Assembly: GCA_023634235.1 (NCBI GenBank)
Contig: JAMKCF010000007.1
Coordinates: 22,264,592-22,328,591 of the forward strand
DNA length: 64,000 bases
DNA from: Pisaster brevispinus
Taxonomy: Eukaryota; Echinodermata; Asteroidea; Forcipulatida; Asteriidae
Direction of reading: 5' to 3'
Shown: positions 12,901-25,900 of the stretch, piece after piece
Layout of the letters: each line of letters opens with the position of its first letter
Numbering within the stretch: position 1 is the stretch's first letter
Made by a program: the position numbers and the translations under genes
Notes under the pieces: generated by a model
Told to the model about the DNA's origin: nothing
The model's database searches: none
Seen by the model: only the letters and a program-made list of their open reading frames with translations

Positions 12901-13748
12901 GCCTTTTGTCCCCATTCCTTCACTTTGTTTGTTTGTTTTTTGTTTTTTTTCATGAGCTTGCTTAACCGTGCACATTTTTTTGGGTTATATTTTAGTCACT
13001 GGCACAATGCCAATTTACTTTTAAATGGATAAAAACTAATTTCTGTATTTCTTGATGTTTTATCTGTAATTTTTAACATATTTATTTTTATAAAACTCTG
13101 TATTTTGAACTCAATTCAGCCCTTGGCTGCGAATTTTGAATGTTTTTAATAAACCAATAATAATAATAATAATATAGGCATGGGTATCATCAACTAGGAG
13201 CCTGGTTGGTTACGAGCAGAATGCACTACCTTCCCAACTTTAAGGTGTTAATATATGGACGTTCTTGTCTGTGGCAGGTGTCTGATGACAATTGTCTCAA
13301 TTTGAAATGTTGGCATCTCTGGGCCAGGCATACTGTGCTAATCATTAATCTTCTTCCTAGTATTGAATTTGAGTTTGGTTTTCTCTATCGTCAGATACAA
13401 GTGATGATCTGTGCGCTGAATCATCGCATTAGTAACATTGAAAACTCATTAGAAATAAAAGATGACGAGGAGATCCCAGATGAGGAACAAACCAAAGAGG
13501 CGCCCATAAATACCCAGCAGGGGGGCAATCATGCACCCCTGAACACCCACTTTGATGAGCACAAAGGTACTGCAAGGGGGGATCAAACGCCCAGTCTACA
13601 AGACAAGGTGATCCCACATCATGGACAGGGTGGAACAAAAAGCCCAGTAGCCATCCAGAATGGTAGGCAGTTTACCTCTGGGAAACGCTCAAAGGAACAA
13701 ACGGCGGCATCTGGAAGTAAAGGGAACAAGCGCTCACGGTACAAGTGA
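6992..13748 (+). CDS. MIS18A: Mis18-alpha, Yippee-type centromere licensing factor
   Basis: Five coding exons: 6992-7196, 8474-8543, 9497-9619, 10530-10626 and 13395-13748, all GT-AG and in frame, giving 282 residues. After an acidic N-terminus comes the Yippee/Mis18 zinc fold: C42-x2-C45 in LQCKNCNTIVGDSMSWV, then C99-x2-C102 in LLCKHCNEIVGRVYKTT. The LDNLRDLYTF and ITSYQVGS words match Mis18-alpha rather than Mis18-beta. The last exon gives a short predicted coiled coil (VMICALNHRISNIENSLE) and then a long polar tail rich in Gln, Gly and Lys, longer than in the human protein (233 residues). In animals Mis18 complexes prime centromeres for CENP-A deposition. Poly(A) signals AATAAATAAA lie near 14454. 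An in-frame upstream ATG at 6881 would add 37 residues; I prefer 6992 for its context. Intron 2 ends in a splice-site ladder and intron 4 holds a dead retrotransposon. Confidence 0.92.
8930..9496 (+). repeat. Minisatellite copying the MIS18A exon 3 acceptor
   Basis: The unit contains TTCATTCTGTAG followed by TACCTATGT. The true acceptor is ATTCTGTAG at 9496 and the exon opens TACCTACGT. Nearest the exon the period is about 25 bp. Further out (9000-9300) longer units carry GTGTACACTTTGATTG between ATTCTGTAG words. In the last 160 bp I count about seven decoy CTGTAG sites, four followed by TACCTATGT. Confidence 0.85.
9768..10264. mobile_element. MITE with GGGCTCAAA-type ends, copy 1
   Basis: It starts GGGCTTGAAATTAACACTGG and ends AAATTTGAGCCCTA, so the ends are short inverted repeats. 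Shared words GGCCAGTGATTTTAG and TCTTGTGTTTTT tie it to the copy at 35381-35749. It lies in intron 3 of MIS18A. Confidence 0.7.
10952..11094. mobile_element. MITE with CAGGCCT ends, copy in MIS18A intron 4
   Basis: Core words CTGCCTTGGTGCCCCTT and TGTTCCAATA recur in copies at 27415, 30631 and 58528. The right end ATCAGGCCTT is the inverted repeat of the left end. There is no coding content. Confidence 0.65.
11600..11775 (+). repeat. Possible tRNA-derived SINE, separate family
   Basis: GGCATAGTGGTA followed by GGTTCGCATCCCACC resembles the A and B boxes of a tRNA. An unrelated pyrimidine-rich body follows. It matches none of the other SINE families in the window. Confidence 0.4.
12054..13172 (+). 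pseudogene. 5'-truncated non-LTR retrotransposon reverse transcriptase
   Basis: The frame 12054-12875 reads through about 273 codons with one internal TAG at 12639. It covers the end of a reverse transcriptase and its thumb (DLKQWTDLNKMKLNPAKC, LKLLGIYIQSNLKWDSQV, VRPTIEYACPVWYSGL) and the C-terminal tail RTGRYKNSCIPSFVEALNNS. These words fit CR1/L2/Rex-like elements encoded on one RT-bearing ORF. The 3' end is a TAATAATAAT run near 13150-13172, usual for this class. No endonuclease or fingers region remains. It lies in intron 4 of MIS18A in the sense direction. Confidence 0.82.
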
Positions 13749-16700
13749 TGGCTGACTGCAGAGCCGATCCCAGACAAAACAAATGCAGGTTTTGTTTGAC
13801 TTGGTATTGCTTTACTGAACTCAAGTTTATTCAGTGCAAGGACGGGCACTAGCGTCTGCAGGTGTTGATGTACCCATGTTGGAGAAGATTGCTAGTGAGA
13901 CAAATGCCATGTTGGTTATGGAAGGAGGGCGGTGCTTCAGTGTTTGAATCGGGGGAATCTCCATCCAAAATGACAACACTTTCCGACTGTTTTCAAATTG
14001 TTCTGCAGTCGAGCATTTATAAACAAAACCATGTGTATTACAGTGGTGGTGGATATGGTTTCTTGTAGAGTTTAACAACTGATAGTCAGTTTATAGAACC
14101 CTTGCATATGACGTCAAAAGTCCAACACTGCCCTCACTGATGTCAATGGAAGACCTATCATTGACTGAGATCTGTGCGTGGCACGTATCATTGTTTGACC
14201 ACAGCAATGGCGGCCAGTGCTAAAATACAATGACATGCAGCGACCTTTTGTCATGGTGCCCTGATTTCCGAATAGTAATAGAGAATAGTGATTCTTATCA
14301 TAATATCTACAGGGATCTGACTATTTCTCTCTTCCAGCCTCGGTTTGAATTACATCGATTTGAACAACGGGGATCCAAGCTGGCTGTAATAATGACAGTC
14401 TATGCACAGTCTTCTGTTCAATATTATTTATTTTCTCATTGTCTCAAGAAACCTAATAAATAAATGAACTGCTTTGTTTTAAATTTCCTGCATGCAAAGC
14501 AGTACATTGAACTTACAAATGACATCATAACTTGACAAAAATGGTCTACAGTTATGTTTGGACAGAACTCGTTATACAAAAATAAATAGCCCTATCATTT
14601 ACTCCTTGTCAAGCCTTAGGTAGTACAAACGGGTACATTAATGATATTTATCACACACAGTTATGTTTGAATACTACCCAGACTTTAAGATTTCTTTGCA
14701 CAAACATGAACGTAACCTTCCTGCATGTTGGCGACAACATTCTCAACACACTTCATTTTTTTGGTCACAGTGCGATATTTCTTTGATGAAGTCCAGATGC
14801 CCTAAATGTTATTCACAAAAACATTTCTGTACGAATGATGTCGTACAAGGATTGACTGCCAGTAACCCTAGCTCTTACCCCCAAAACAGTTTGAATTTCC
14901 TTTTTATGAGATTTCCACTTTCCACGCACGCCAGAAGTTTTTGCTACTAGCGAGTCCACAGCTGGCATATGTTTGTGTGAATTTTTACAAAAAATCACTC
15001 ATTACATTGTACAAAAGCACTTCTTATGACTGGAACTTTTAAATTCTGAGAAGACCTTAGTCTTTGAAGAATATATGTAAAAGCCAAGTCCAACTTTTCT
15101 TGCATAAATCCTCAAAGAAAAACTAGCTCAGTGCATTTCCTATGGGCTTCTGGTTATCAGTGGAGCCAGTTTATGTGAAGTGGGCGTGGCTTACAGTGGA
15201 ATTACCTAACACGTACTTTGTGTTGGTAATCTCACCTCCACAGAGTGTGACTTTATCTGACGTGATCTACATGTTCTTCAGAACAGAAAACTGACCGTGA
15301 CAAATGCAAAATATTTTACACGTACTTTGTGTTGGTAATCTCACCTCTATAGAGTGTGATTTTTATCTGACGTGATCTACATGTTCTTCTGTAAAGAAAA
15401 CTGACCGTGACAAATGCAAAATAGTTTACACTTTCAATAACCATAAACCTCACCTGACATATTGAAGGGTTGGGTAATGCTATATCATAGTAATTATGTT
15501 TCTTGATTTGTATTCAGCGTTATAAATAGCGTTCAAACATTTATATTTTGATTTAATTTTTTTCAACTATATCCTAAATTATTGTTTTGAGTTTTAACTG
15601 CTTCTAAAAAGCTTTTTTGATTTGTATCAAAATGACTCCCTAACCTGTTCTTTTTTGTTTGTTTGTTATACTTTCAACAACTCTATCCCAATATCTTGGT
15701 TTGATTATTTTTTGCTTAAAAAATAACCCCAAATAGTGGTGTAGATTTGAAGGTATCAACCCCATTCACTTGACGTCATCTTCACAATAATCTTGGTTGC
15801 CATTTTGGGGAGTCAGTGTCCCTGTGTGTTATACAGTGTAGTGCGCATTTTAGGTGATGCAAAGTTTTGTAAATAGTCAATACCCTTTATGGAAGACCAA
15901 TCTTTTGTTTGTTAATTAACAGGACATAAGTCAAGTAGGATTTATTTTAACACACACTGTATCAATCTTCCACAAAAGTCTAAACCATTTGTGTTTTGAA
16001 AAACTCTCTTCCTGTCGATATTAAAAATCCTTATGGTGCTTCTGCACAGTATTATTTTTTCAATACAACCGAAATGTTTGTTGTTGAGAATACTCTTGTT
16101 ACATTGAAACCCTGACTAAACAAAGTACAGAAAACAAACGTGGTAAAGTACACAGAGGTTTTTCTTTCTCTTTCGAGAAATTATGGAATGTTGTTACCAG
16201 GAATAGGCCAAACATTGGCCATAAGTCAAGGTAGATAAGCAGTCACGGTATGCTGAAATTTCAGACTTGCCTCCCTGATGCCTTATACAATAATAATTAA
16301 TGGTGGCAGCCTATGGATCTCACATAATCCTCATTTCTACAACACAACTTTGGTTGAAGGTCTGGAACCAGGGATAACACAATCACCCTCTGAAAAAAGG
16401 GAGATTTGGAACATGAATTACAGTACCCTTTGTCCCTCTTTATACAGCAGAAATTAATTATTGCATAGCTGTATGTGTGTCCCAAAAATGAATGCTTCCT
16501 GTCACAACTGCTAACTGTATCAATCTTCCACTAAATTTTAAAACAATTTAACTTTATTTTATCTTAAATGGCAGCTTGCTATGTTAAAATCGCTTCCATA
16601 AACAAGCCCCTTTTTAAACAATGTTTTTAGCTCCAGCTTTGACTTGGGCTCCATCCAAGTTTTGGAAAAGTAAGCAATGGAACTACACCATGCCTGATAG

Positions 16701-16924
16701 GGGGGCAGAGGGTACCCCCCAAGGTTCCCATATTAACACTATTTTCCTCTTGAACAGAAGCCCCACCCCTAAAATCCTGTAAAGAATTCCTGAGATTCTA
16801 AACACACCATACCGTATATCACACACCAAGTGAACTGAGCCTAAGCAAGAGTCAAAGGCATTGTTTGGACAAGGGTCGTACTGACTGGATCTTGATGGTC
16901 CGTACTGGATGAAGGGATGTGATT
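13749..16924. other. Gap between convergent MIS18A and NT5DC1
   Basis: The gap holds the MIS18A 3' untranslated region up to the AATAAATAAA near 14454-14463, a two-copy tandem at 15210-15430, and AT-rich sequence. On the minus strand an AATAAA-bearing stretch near 16553 could end NT5DC1 transcripts. No exon was recognised. Confidence 0.5.
15210..15430. repeat. 109-bp tandem duplication
   Basis: Two copies begin ACGTACTTTGTGTTGG at 15210 and 15320 and differ at only a few positions. Both carry TCTGACGTGATCTACATG and CTGACCGTGACAAATGC. Confidence 0.85.
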
Positions 16925-19900
16925 TTAGGGCACAGTATTTTGGGGTTTACCCGGATGGTAGCCTTTTCTCCAGTCACTACTCTTAAAAGTTTCAAAGTTG
17001 AAGTCCGTTGGGAAATCTGTCAACGAAACAATCAAGTATGAAGTCAGTGATGTTTATATTCAAATTAGACACAACTATAATGAGGACCAGTTCTATTTCA
17101 AAGCAGATCAGAATACAAAACCAGATTGTGCAAAAGCCGAGTTGATAATGGAATATACTGTACAGAGAATCAACAGAACACTTTTAGAGGCAGAGAAAAA
17201 ACCACTCATTTGTTGATGTGATTTTCAGCAGGGCATTTTTAGTGGTGAAAATATATTTTGTCTACAAGATTTTCATACATACATGTACATGTTTGATTTA
17301 TTAAAATGTCTAGTAAAACAAATGTTTATTACGATGTAAATAAACTCTGATCAGTATATATTGTAATTGTTAGGTCTGGGACATGATTTGGTAAATGACG
17401 ATCTTATTTGTAGATATAAAGTGCATATGGACACATTGATAAAAAATCAAGCTATGATTTGAGCTCATTCCTTGTGATTCAGGCTCGATACACATGATTG
17501 GCGCGGCAAAGGTGGGATGCGAACCCACGACCCCTGCATTCAAAAGCAGATGGCTTAACCCCAAGGCCATCAAGCACGCCTGGCTACCAGACCATACCCC
17601 AATGCGCATGATCGGCACGCAAAGGATTCTGGGTGAAATCCAAGTCCAAGCAATAACGGCAACCTGACGCGCTGATACGGTACACAACTATAATGTTGAA
17701 GCGCCTTGAGCGTCACTGAGTGACGGATTTGAGCGCTATATAAGAAGACACTATTATTATAAAACTTGGCATAGTTACATGTCAACTACAGAATGGCTTT
17801 CATAATGGCCCAGTGACCAGGGTAAATAATGTTTGAACACCATGTGCATCACTGCAGGACGGAATTGATATCTACACAAAAGCCACTATTAATATTATTT
17901 TTGTTAAATGATCTTATAGAAACTATAGCATACCTGACATGTAATCTATTCTGGGCACAGCTATTGTAGCGTGTTTCTTCATCAGCCCAGTCCAAAGTGT
18001 ATTCACCACTGTAGGGGAAGCACTGTCAACACTGGAAGGTGTAACACTGGAGGGTGTAACACTGGAGGGTGTAACACTGGACGTACTATCGACACTGTCC
18101 TCTTCAGATTGTGTGCCGTTTACAGGTACATGTAGCTCATCAGTAAAGAATGAACCCCATTGGTTGGACAGAAGGAATTCTCTTTCCAGCTTGGATGGAC
18201 CCTACAGGGAGAATTATCATCAGGTTTCATATCAAAGATTGTCTAGAATCAGGGTTGTGGGTTCGAATCCCACCCATGGTTTTCACACAGGACTCAGAAA
18301 GCACTAGTATACAGAGCCTACCACACATCAGTTTAGGGTTATCCCTGATGCAATTATTCCATCTATTAAATTGTTGCATTACCCACTGCTAGAGGCCATA
18401 TGCACAAGCACCATCTTGAAAATATACTGCAATGCATCTTGGGAAACTGAAATCGAGCTGCCAAGATGGATGCCATGCTGTAGTTTACATGTAACTATGC
18501 AAGGTTTTTAAAGTTCTGTACCCCATTGCTTCAAAATCAGCGCGCCATTGGTTGCCGGTATAGCTTGGACTTGGATTACACCCAGAAACCTTTGCGCGCT
18601 GAGCATGCCCATTGGCATATGGTCTCGTCACCAGGCATGCCTGATGGTCTTGCGGTTAAGACATCTGGGCTTGAATGCAAGGGTTGTGGGTTCGAATCCC
18701 ACCCGAGTAGCCTATGGAGTTTTCTCCAAAGAACTTGGAAAGCACGATGTACAGTTAAACTAAAATAATATTCATTATCACCGATGGATTGATTACATCC
18801 ATCAAATTATTGCGATACCAGCTGGTATATAGTTACTGGATTTGAACTGTAGTTCGTACTGGTGGTCTAGGGGTTAAGACAATTGCTCTAAAACGCTCGC
18901 TTGAGTCCCACCTCAGTAGCTTGTCGATATTTCCACAGAACTCTGAAAGCTTAGTGTATGTTAAAACCAAAATAATATTCTTTATTCCCAATAGAATTAT
19001 CACATCGCTTAAATGTCATCTTATCAAATAGAAAACACATGCATCAATGTCATGCTATTTGTTTGCAGATAAGTTAGTGTGCTCGAAGGATTTTTTTTTT
19101 TACATATTTGAATGTTAGTCTGGTAGACATTGTTCTACTTGATCGTGCTACACTCTACTTGCAAACTGAGTCTCAAAATACTAAACTGAAATATCATTAT
19201 TGAAGGGGGGGGGTGGGTCACACCCCCTAGTCAAAACATTACTGGAGTGTTGATATAAAGCCATGTTTTAACGTACTGTTCTGGTATTTGGTCCGTCACT
19301 CTGATCTGTTGGCATGCCAACAGCGGGTTCATTTGGGATGAGTTCCTCAACTTCCATCTCTTCCAGCACAAAGACACTCTGCCAGTTGACATGGACACTG
19401 CTAGGGTGAATATCTGACCTCATGCTGTCCCCAAAATACAACACCTAAAAGAACGCAAACCACATACACCATCATGGATTATATTAACCGCAACACCCTG
19501 AGTGGTTTTGTAGGATCTTTCCTCACTCTAACAAAATCCAACACAACACAAACCATTTGTAACTCAACACCCAAACTGTTGGACTCTGATTATGGTGGTA
19601 TGCCTGATCCCACAAGATTTGCTAGGATCTTTCCTCACTCTAACAAAATCCAACACCATAAGGTAACTCTACACCCAAACTGTTGGACTCTGATTATGGT
19701 GGTATGCCTGATCCCATGCATGATTTTCTAGGATCTTTCCTCACTCTAACAAAATCCAACACTATATGGTAACTCAACATCCAAACTGTTGGACTCTGAT
19801 TATGGTGGTATGCCTGATCCCACAAGATTTGCTAGGATCTTTCCTCACTCTAACAAAATCCAACACCATAAGGTAACTCTACACCCAAACTGTTGGACTC

Positions 19901-22900
19901 TGATTATGGTGGTATGCCTGATCCCATGCATGATTTTCTAGGATCTTTCCTCACTCTAACAAAATCCAACACTATATGGTAACTCAACATCCAAACTGTT
20001 GGACTCTGATTATGGTGGTATGCCTGATCCCACAAGATTTGCTAAGATCTTTCCTCACTCTAACAAAATCCAACACCATATGATAACTCTACACCCAAAC
20101 TGTTGGACTCTAATTATGGTGGTATGCCTGATCCCACGAGTGATTTACTAGGATCTTTCCTCACTCTAACAAAATCCAACACCATGAGGTAACTCTACAC
20201 CCAAACTGTTGGACTCTGATTATGGTGGTATGCCTGATCCCACAAGACTTTCCTCGCTCTAACAAAATCCAACACCATATGGTAACTCAACACCCAGGAA
20301 TTTGATTGCATTTGGTTTTAATCTGTGAGTGGGTGTGACTTCCGATATATTTACGTCATAATCGCCAACAGGATATTGTTATGAAACCAAGACTCATTAT
20401 TCATCATTTAATTACAACAACAGAGCAGATGTGAAAGTATCGAAAAACGGAAAGATTATGTTTACTTTTGTCTGGTTTTTATAGGGAATTTTGTAAATGG
20501 TAGGTAGAATAAGCCATTTGCGAGTTGGTTTCGAATATCCTGGTGCAATTTTATATTTATTTATTAACTGTCCACTCTTCCAAAAGAGAAAAATTGAAAA
20601 TTTACATGTCTAAAATTGATCAAAGCTCCAGAATAGGACAGTAAAATTGTGAAAGACTAAACAAATAAAGGAGTTAAGACAGCCTTGAAAATGAACCTAA
20701 AAACCTAAAGATCAGCAAAGTACTACATAGAGAATATCGGCAAGAGTGAATCACGTCAGATCACAGCCTCACACCCCCCCCCACAAAAAAAGGAAAAAAA
20801 AAAGAAAGACCAAAACTTAGCTTCGTATATATTTTTATTTTTCTTCCCTTCATGCTGAGTGTATACAATGTCTAGATCTTTTATAACTAGTCGTTACACT
20901 CATTCTATGCATACTTTGGAACAGTGAAATCCTCTACTCCACGGTAGTGTCTTTAACATTTCTTGTATACCGTGAAGTATGCGTAGGACAGTTAGATTAT
21001 AGGTCTTCCTTAATAAAACATATCGTGATTGGAAAGATGAACAGCTTCAAACATCAACAACTGTTGAAAAACATAAAAAACACATGACTTGCTTAGTCTC
21101 AATGTACTGCTTAAAAATTTGAAATCCTCAGACTACAGAGACAGTTGCTTTGTCAAATAGTTTAGGGCAAGCTTTGTACGGCAACCACCTCCAGATGAGC
21201 AAGCCCTGGTACCATTGTACCACACACATTCAGTCAGAATTGTGTATGGGTGTTCAGTGTCTCTTGCGGAATTATGCAATAGCTTGCCCAAGTCAAAATG
21301 TAGCAGTGTTTGACAAGATTTTACAAGGCACCATGGACAGTGCACAAATTGTTCTTTCACACGAGGTACATTTTGTAAAATGTTACAACCATGCTACAAC
21401 TTAGCAAGGGACCCTTGCTAAATTGCTCTCGTGTGAAAGGGGCTAAATAGGTAATGGTCCTGTACCTTAGGTTGTTGTTTACCAGTGGCTTTTTGGAGGT
21501 ACTCATTGAATGTCTGAGCGTTGCCTTCAATGTAACATTGTCCCGTTTGAAGCTCTCTTACTTCCTTAGTTTTCTCAACATCATCTGCAGCAAAAATTGG
21601 TTTGAAATTCCACAGTCAATCTGTATGAAACTTTAGTGATAAATGTATGTCTCATTTTGCCAGGTCACACAAAGAAACACACAAGTTAACCCATTATCAT
21701 TGTGGTTTTATATACGGAATTAAAAGAGTGGCCACGAACAGCTGTGTAAACCATCACAATCATAGCAGTGTGATAAAGGGCTAAGCCAAAGGCGAGGTTC
21801 TTTATCACATGGCAATATGATATCATGTGGTGAATGCATCTACACTCTTCCATTAACCAATGATGTACCATCCCTTTATGGTATGTTTCTTGACAACTAG
21901 AGGATTGGAATTAATGTACTCTTCCAATAACCAATGATGTACCATCCCTTTATGATATGTTTCTTGATGATTAGATGATTGGAATGAATGTACTCTTCCA
22001 ATAACCAATGATGTACCATCCCTTTATGATATGTTTCTTGATGATTAGAGGATTGGAATGAATGTACTCTTCCAATAACCAATGATGTACCATCCCTTTA
22101 TGATATGTTTCTTGATGATTAGATGATTGGAATGAATGTACTCTTCCAATAACCAATGATGTACCATCCCTTTATGATGTGTTTCTTGATGACTAGAGGA
22201 TTGGAATGAATGTACTCTTCCAGTGACCAATGCACGAGTGCCATACTGTTATGATCATTTAAAGAAATAGAATCTGTATACCAAATGAAATTGTTACTAT
22301 CCCATCCCCATGTGTCTCATAGAAGGCAGAGAGCTTACCCCCCAACCAACCAAAACATAACTTAACCTAACTCCCATCCCCATATAAGATAAATGCACAG
22401 CAACAATAACATGTACTAAAGTTTCTGTATTACTTGAACAAATGAATTTTCCTTGAGAAACCCAAGTCATTTACAAAACACTTAGAAAGCAGGGAAGTAA
22501 TTTATGAAACAGATAATCTTCTCACCAAATTTGAAAAATGGTCTTTCTGAAGGATCTTGGGTTTTGAAGAATCCAGGCTTCCTTGCATGTTGCAAAGTTA
22601 TGTCAAAATAGTCCATCCAATCAGCTCTTAGATTAAAAGAAACAAATTTGAATATTCATGACTGACTATTTAATGAGCTCTAATTGGCCATTACAGAGCA
22701 AAACAATTTTTCCCTTGGTAAAGACAGAAAGGGCCTTTCTATGAGGGAAATACTCTACAAATATATTGGATGCATAAATAAAATGTATTATTCAACAAGT
22801 GAAATCCGGACTATTCCATTTCATGAGTGAAATGGAATAGTCCAAGTTTGATTATATTCTGTGACAGTACATTAACAAAACCCTCTTTTCACAGTAAACA

Positions 22901-25900
22901 CAAAATAGACACAGAAACTTGCCACCCCACACTCTGTACATTCTAAAAGCTCCCTCAATGAACGTGGACAACTCCATTAGACACCAACATTGGCCGCCTT
23001 GCCTCAATTGGACAAATAGGGTGTCATGGCCTAGCGGATAAGAGCACCGAACTCAAGCTCTGGTGCTTCTGTTCAGCAGAGTGTGGGTTCGAGTCCCTGT
23101 CGTGACACTTGTGTCCCTGAGCAAGACACTTAACTATAATTGCTTCTCTCCACCCAAGGGTAAATATGGGTACCTGTGAGGGCAGAGATGGTTCTTGTGA
23201 TTGATTTAGCCGAGTAGCGCATTATTTGTTGCACAGGCTGTATACTCCCCAGGGAGCTGAGATGGTTTAAGGAATGAATTAAGGCCCAGTGACCAGGGGT
23301 AATAATGTTGGAAGCGCTTTGAGACGCCCTTCGGGTGTGAAAGGCGCTATATAAAAACTGGTTATTATTAGCTGTTTCGCAGCATAGCGCAGCGAAACAG
23401 CTCTTGTTTTCGTTAAAGTTTTTTTATTAGCTGTTTCGCAGCAAAGCGCAGCGAAACAGCTCTTGTTTTTGTTAAAGTTTTTTTTATTATTATTTTTTTT
23501 ATTTGTATGTTTCAGCCAAAAACTATTGTATGCGTTATTTTGCAATGTTCCCAATGAGCGATTGCAATGAAACTTTCAGTGATGAAAGGTATTGGTGCAA
23601 TAATGATCCTAAAACAGTGATGTCATGATGATGTCATCACCTGTCACGTGATGTCATCTTAAAGTTTCCTTTTTTTTAATATTTGAAAATCTATATAAAA
23701 TCAACCACAAAAGACCGTAGGTTTCTGTTTGCGGGATTGGGTGGGTATAAACTAGGTCTTCATTTTATTCAGTGTGCGTGACCTTACATGACCTCTACTT
23801 CCGGTCGAAACAGGAAGTGCCTTGTAATTCAAAAGTGGAACTTTTTATGAAGTTGCTTTCAACGATGTTATTGTTTGGCAAGGGTGGGCAATTACAAAAA
23901 AAATACCGATGACGTCACAATACACAAGAGCGCCCTCTAGCGGCAGGTTGAAAACTGATCAAAATGGACTTTTTGAAGATGTGTGTGGTGAAGTTTTGTG
24001 TAATCACTTCAAAATTTACACACATGTTGATCGTCAAGCAGCCATCATATGTGTGAAATTTCAGGTCGATGATGTCATCGGGGGTCACGTGACGCGGCAT
24101 TAAATGTGCCTTTTTTAATGTCCTATATCTCCCTAAGTGTTAGTGCGATCATGTTGAAACTTGGTAGTTTGTTGCATATTGTCAAGTTCTTGTTAATTCT
24201 GAAATGACGTCATGATGACGTCATCACATGATTTGTTATGATTTTTTTCGTCTTTTAGTCATAAATTGCTAACAAAACGTAATATAATCCAAATTCTTTT
24301 TTAAACAGGCTTGATACGTCATAACTGCTTTGAGAAAAAACCTTTCATATTCAGTTGATTAATTTCAAAAAGTTAAGGCGAAACAGCTCGGCATTTGTGC
24401 ACAAATGCAATATGTCTAGTTTTTTTAGCTGTTTCGCAGCATAGCGCAGCGAAACAGCTCTTGTTTTCGTTAAAGTTTTTTTTATTTTTTTTCCTTTTTT
24501 TATTTGTCTGTTTCAGTAAAAAGAGCCATTGAGATAACACACGTTCGTTCTAAGCAAACTTTTGCATAGTTCCTAATGAGCAATTGCAATGAAACTTTCA
24601 GTGATGAAAGGCATTGGTGCAATAATGATCCTAAAACAATGATGTCATGATGACGTCATCACCTGTCACGTGACGTCATTTTAAAGGTTTCTATTTTAAA
24701 TATTTGAAAATCTGTAACAAATCAGCCACAAGAGACCGTAGGTTTCTGTTTGTGGGATTGTATAGGGATAAGTTAGGTCTTCATTTTATTCAGTGTGCGT
24801 GACCTCACATGACCTCTACTTCCGGTCGAAACAGGAAGTGCCTCGTTATTCAAAAGTGTAAATAGTTATGAAGTTGCTTTTAACGATGTTATTGTCTGGC
24901 AAGGGTGGGTAATTAAAAAAAATTACCGATGACGTCACAATACACAAGAGCGCCCTCTAGCGGTAGGTTGAAAACTGATCAAAATGGACTTTTTGAAGAT
25001 GTGTGTGGTGAAGTTTTGTGTAATCACTTCAAAATTTACACACATGTTGATCGTCAGGCAGCCATCATATGTGTGAAATTTCAGATCGATGACGTCATCG
25101 GGGGTCACGTGACGCGGCATTAAAGGTGCCTTTTTTAATGTTGTATATATCTCCCTAAGTGTTAGTGCGATCATGTTGAAACTTGGTAGGTTGTTGGATA
25201 TTGGCAAGTTCTTGTAAATTCTGAAATGACGTCATGATGACATCATCACATGATTTTTTATGATTTTTTGAAAAAGTTATGGCGAAACAGCTCGGCATTT
25301 GTGCACAAATGCAATATGTCTAGTTATTATTATTATTATTAAATGGGCAGCGAACAATTATATTGGGAACAATTATATTGGTGTCTACGAATATATATTC
25401 TATATTAAACTTCAAATAATGGGTGACCATTGATGCATGTTCCACCAATCAAATGACAAGGATCCGAATACATATGTGTGGATACAAGAGTTTGTATTGG
25501 AACAATTCCAGGGGTAACTCTTCCTGTTTCATTTGTAGCAGACTTCGAAACGAAACTACCAACTATACTAAATGACTACAAGGTTGTCCACCAACATGTA
25601 CACATAATAAGCACATGACTGAAAACAAAAATGTAACAAAAATATTGATGAATGAAAAGTTCCCATGCGGAGATAAAATTCCAATGCCAGAGCTTTTGTT
25701 TTGCTTTTTTTCGCTAAGAGAAGGGGATTGCCCCGGTGTTTCTGGCGGTGGCTGCTGAATGCACTGCAGCACCTTGTAAATCCTTACAAGGTGTTACATA
25801 AATGAGTCTTATAATTCAAAAACTTTAAAAACCTGTCTGGAAAGAAATAATGATAAGCGCTTTGAGATAAAGCGCTATATAAATACCAGTAATTATCATA

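Noticed and set aside
12700..13032. A separate 110-codon gene after the reverse transcriptase
   Set aside because: It is a shifted frame; the true continuation of the transposon frame runs 12642-12875 with the RTGRYKNSCIPSF tail.
21848..22235. Including the 74-bp array in the splice-junction group
   Set aside because: No exon border lies in it and its unit does not match neighbouring exons, so it is an ordinary intronic minisatellite.
23909..25123. A 64-codon open frame conserved in both helentron-like copies
   Set aside because: The whole elements are similar at DNA level, the antisense frame is equally open, and there is no known domain.
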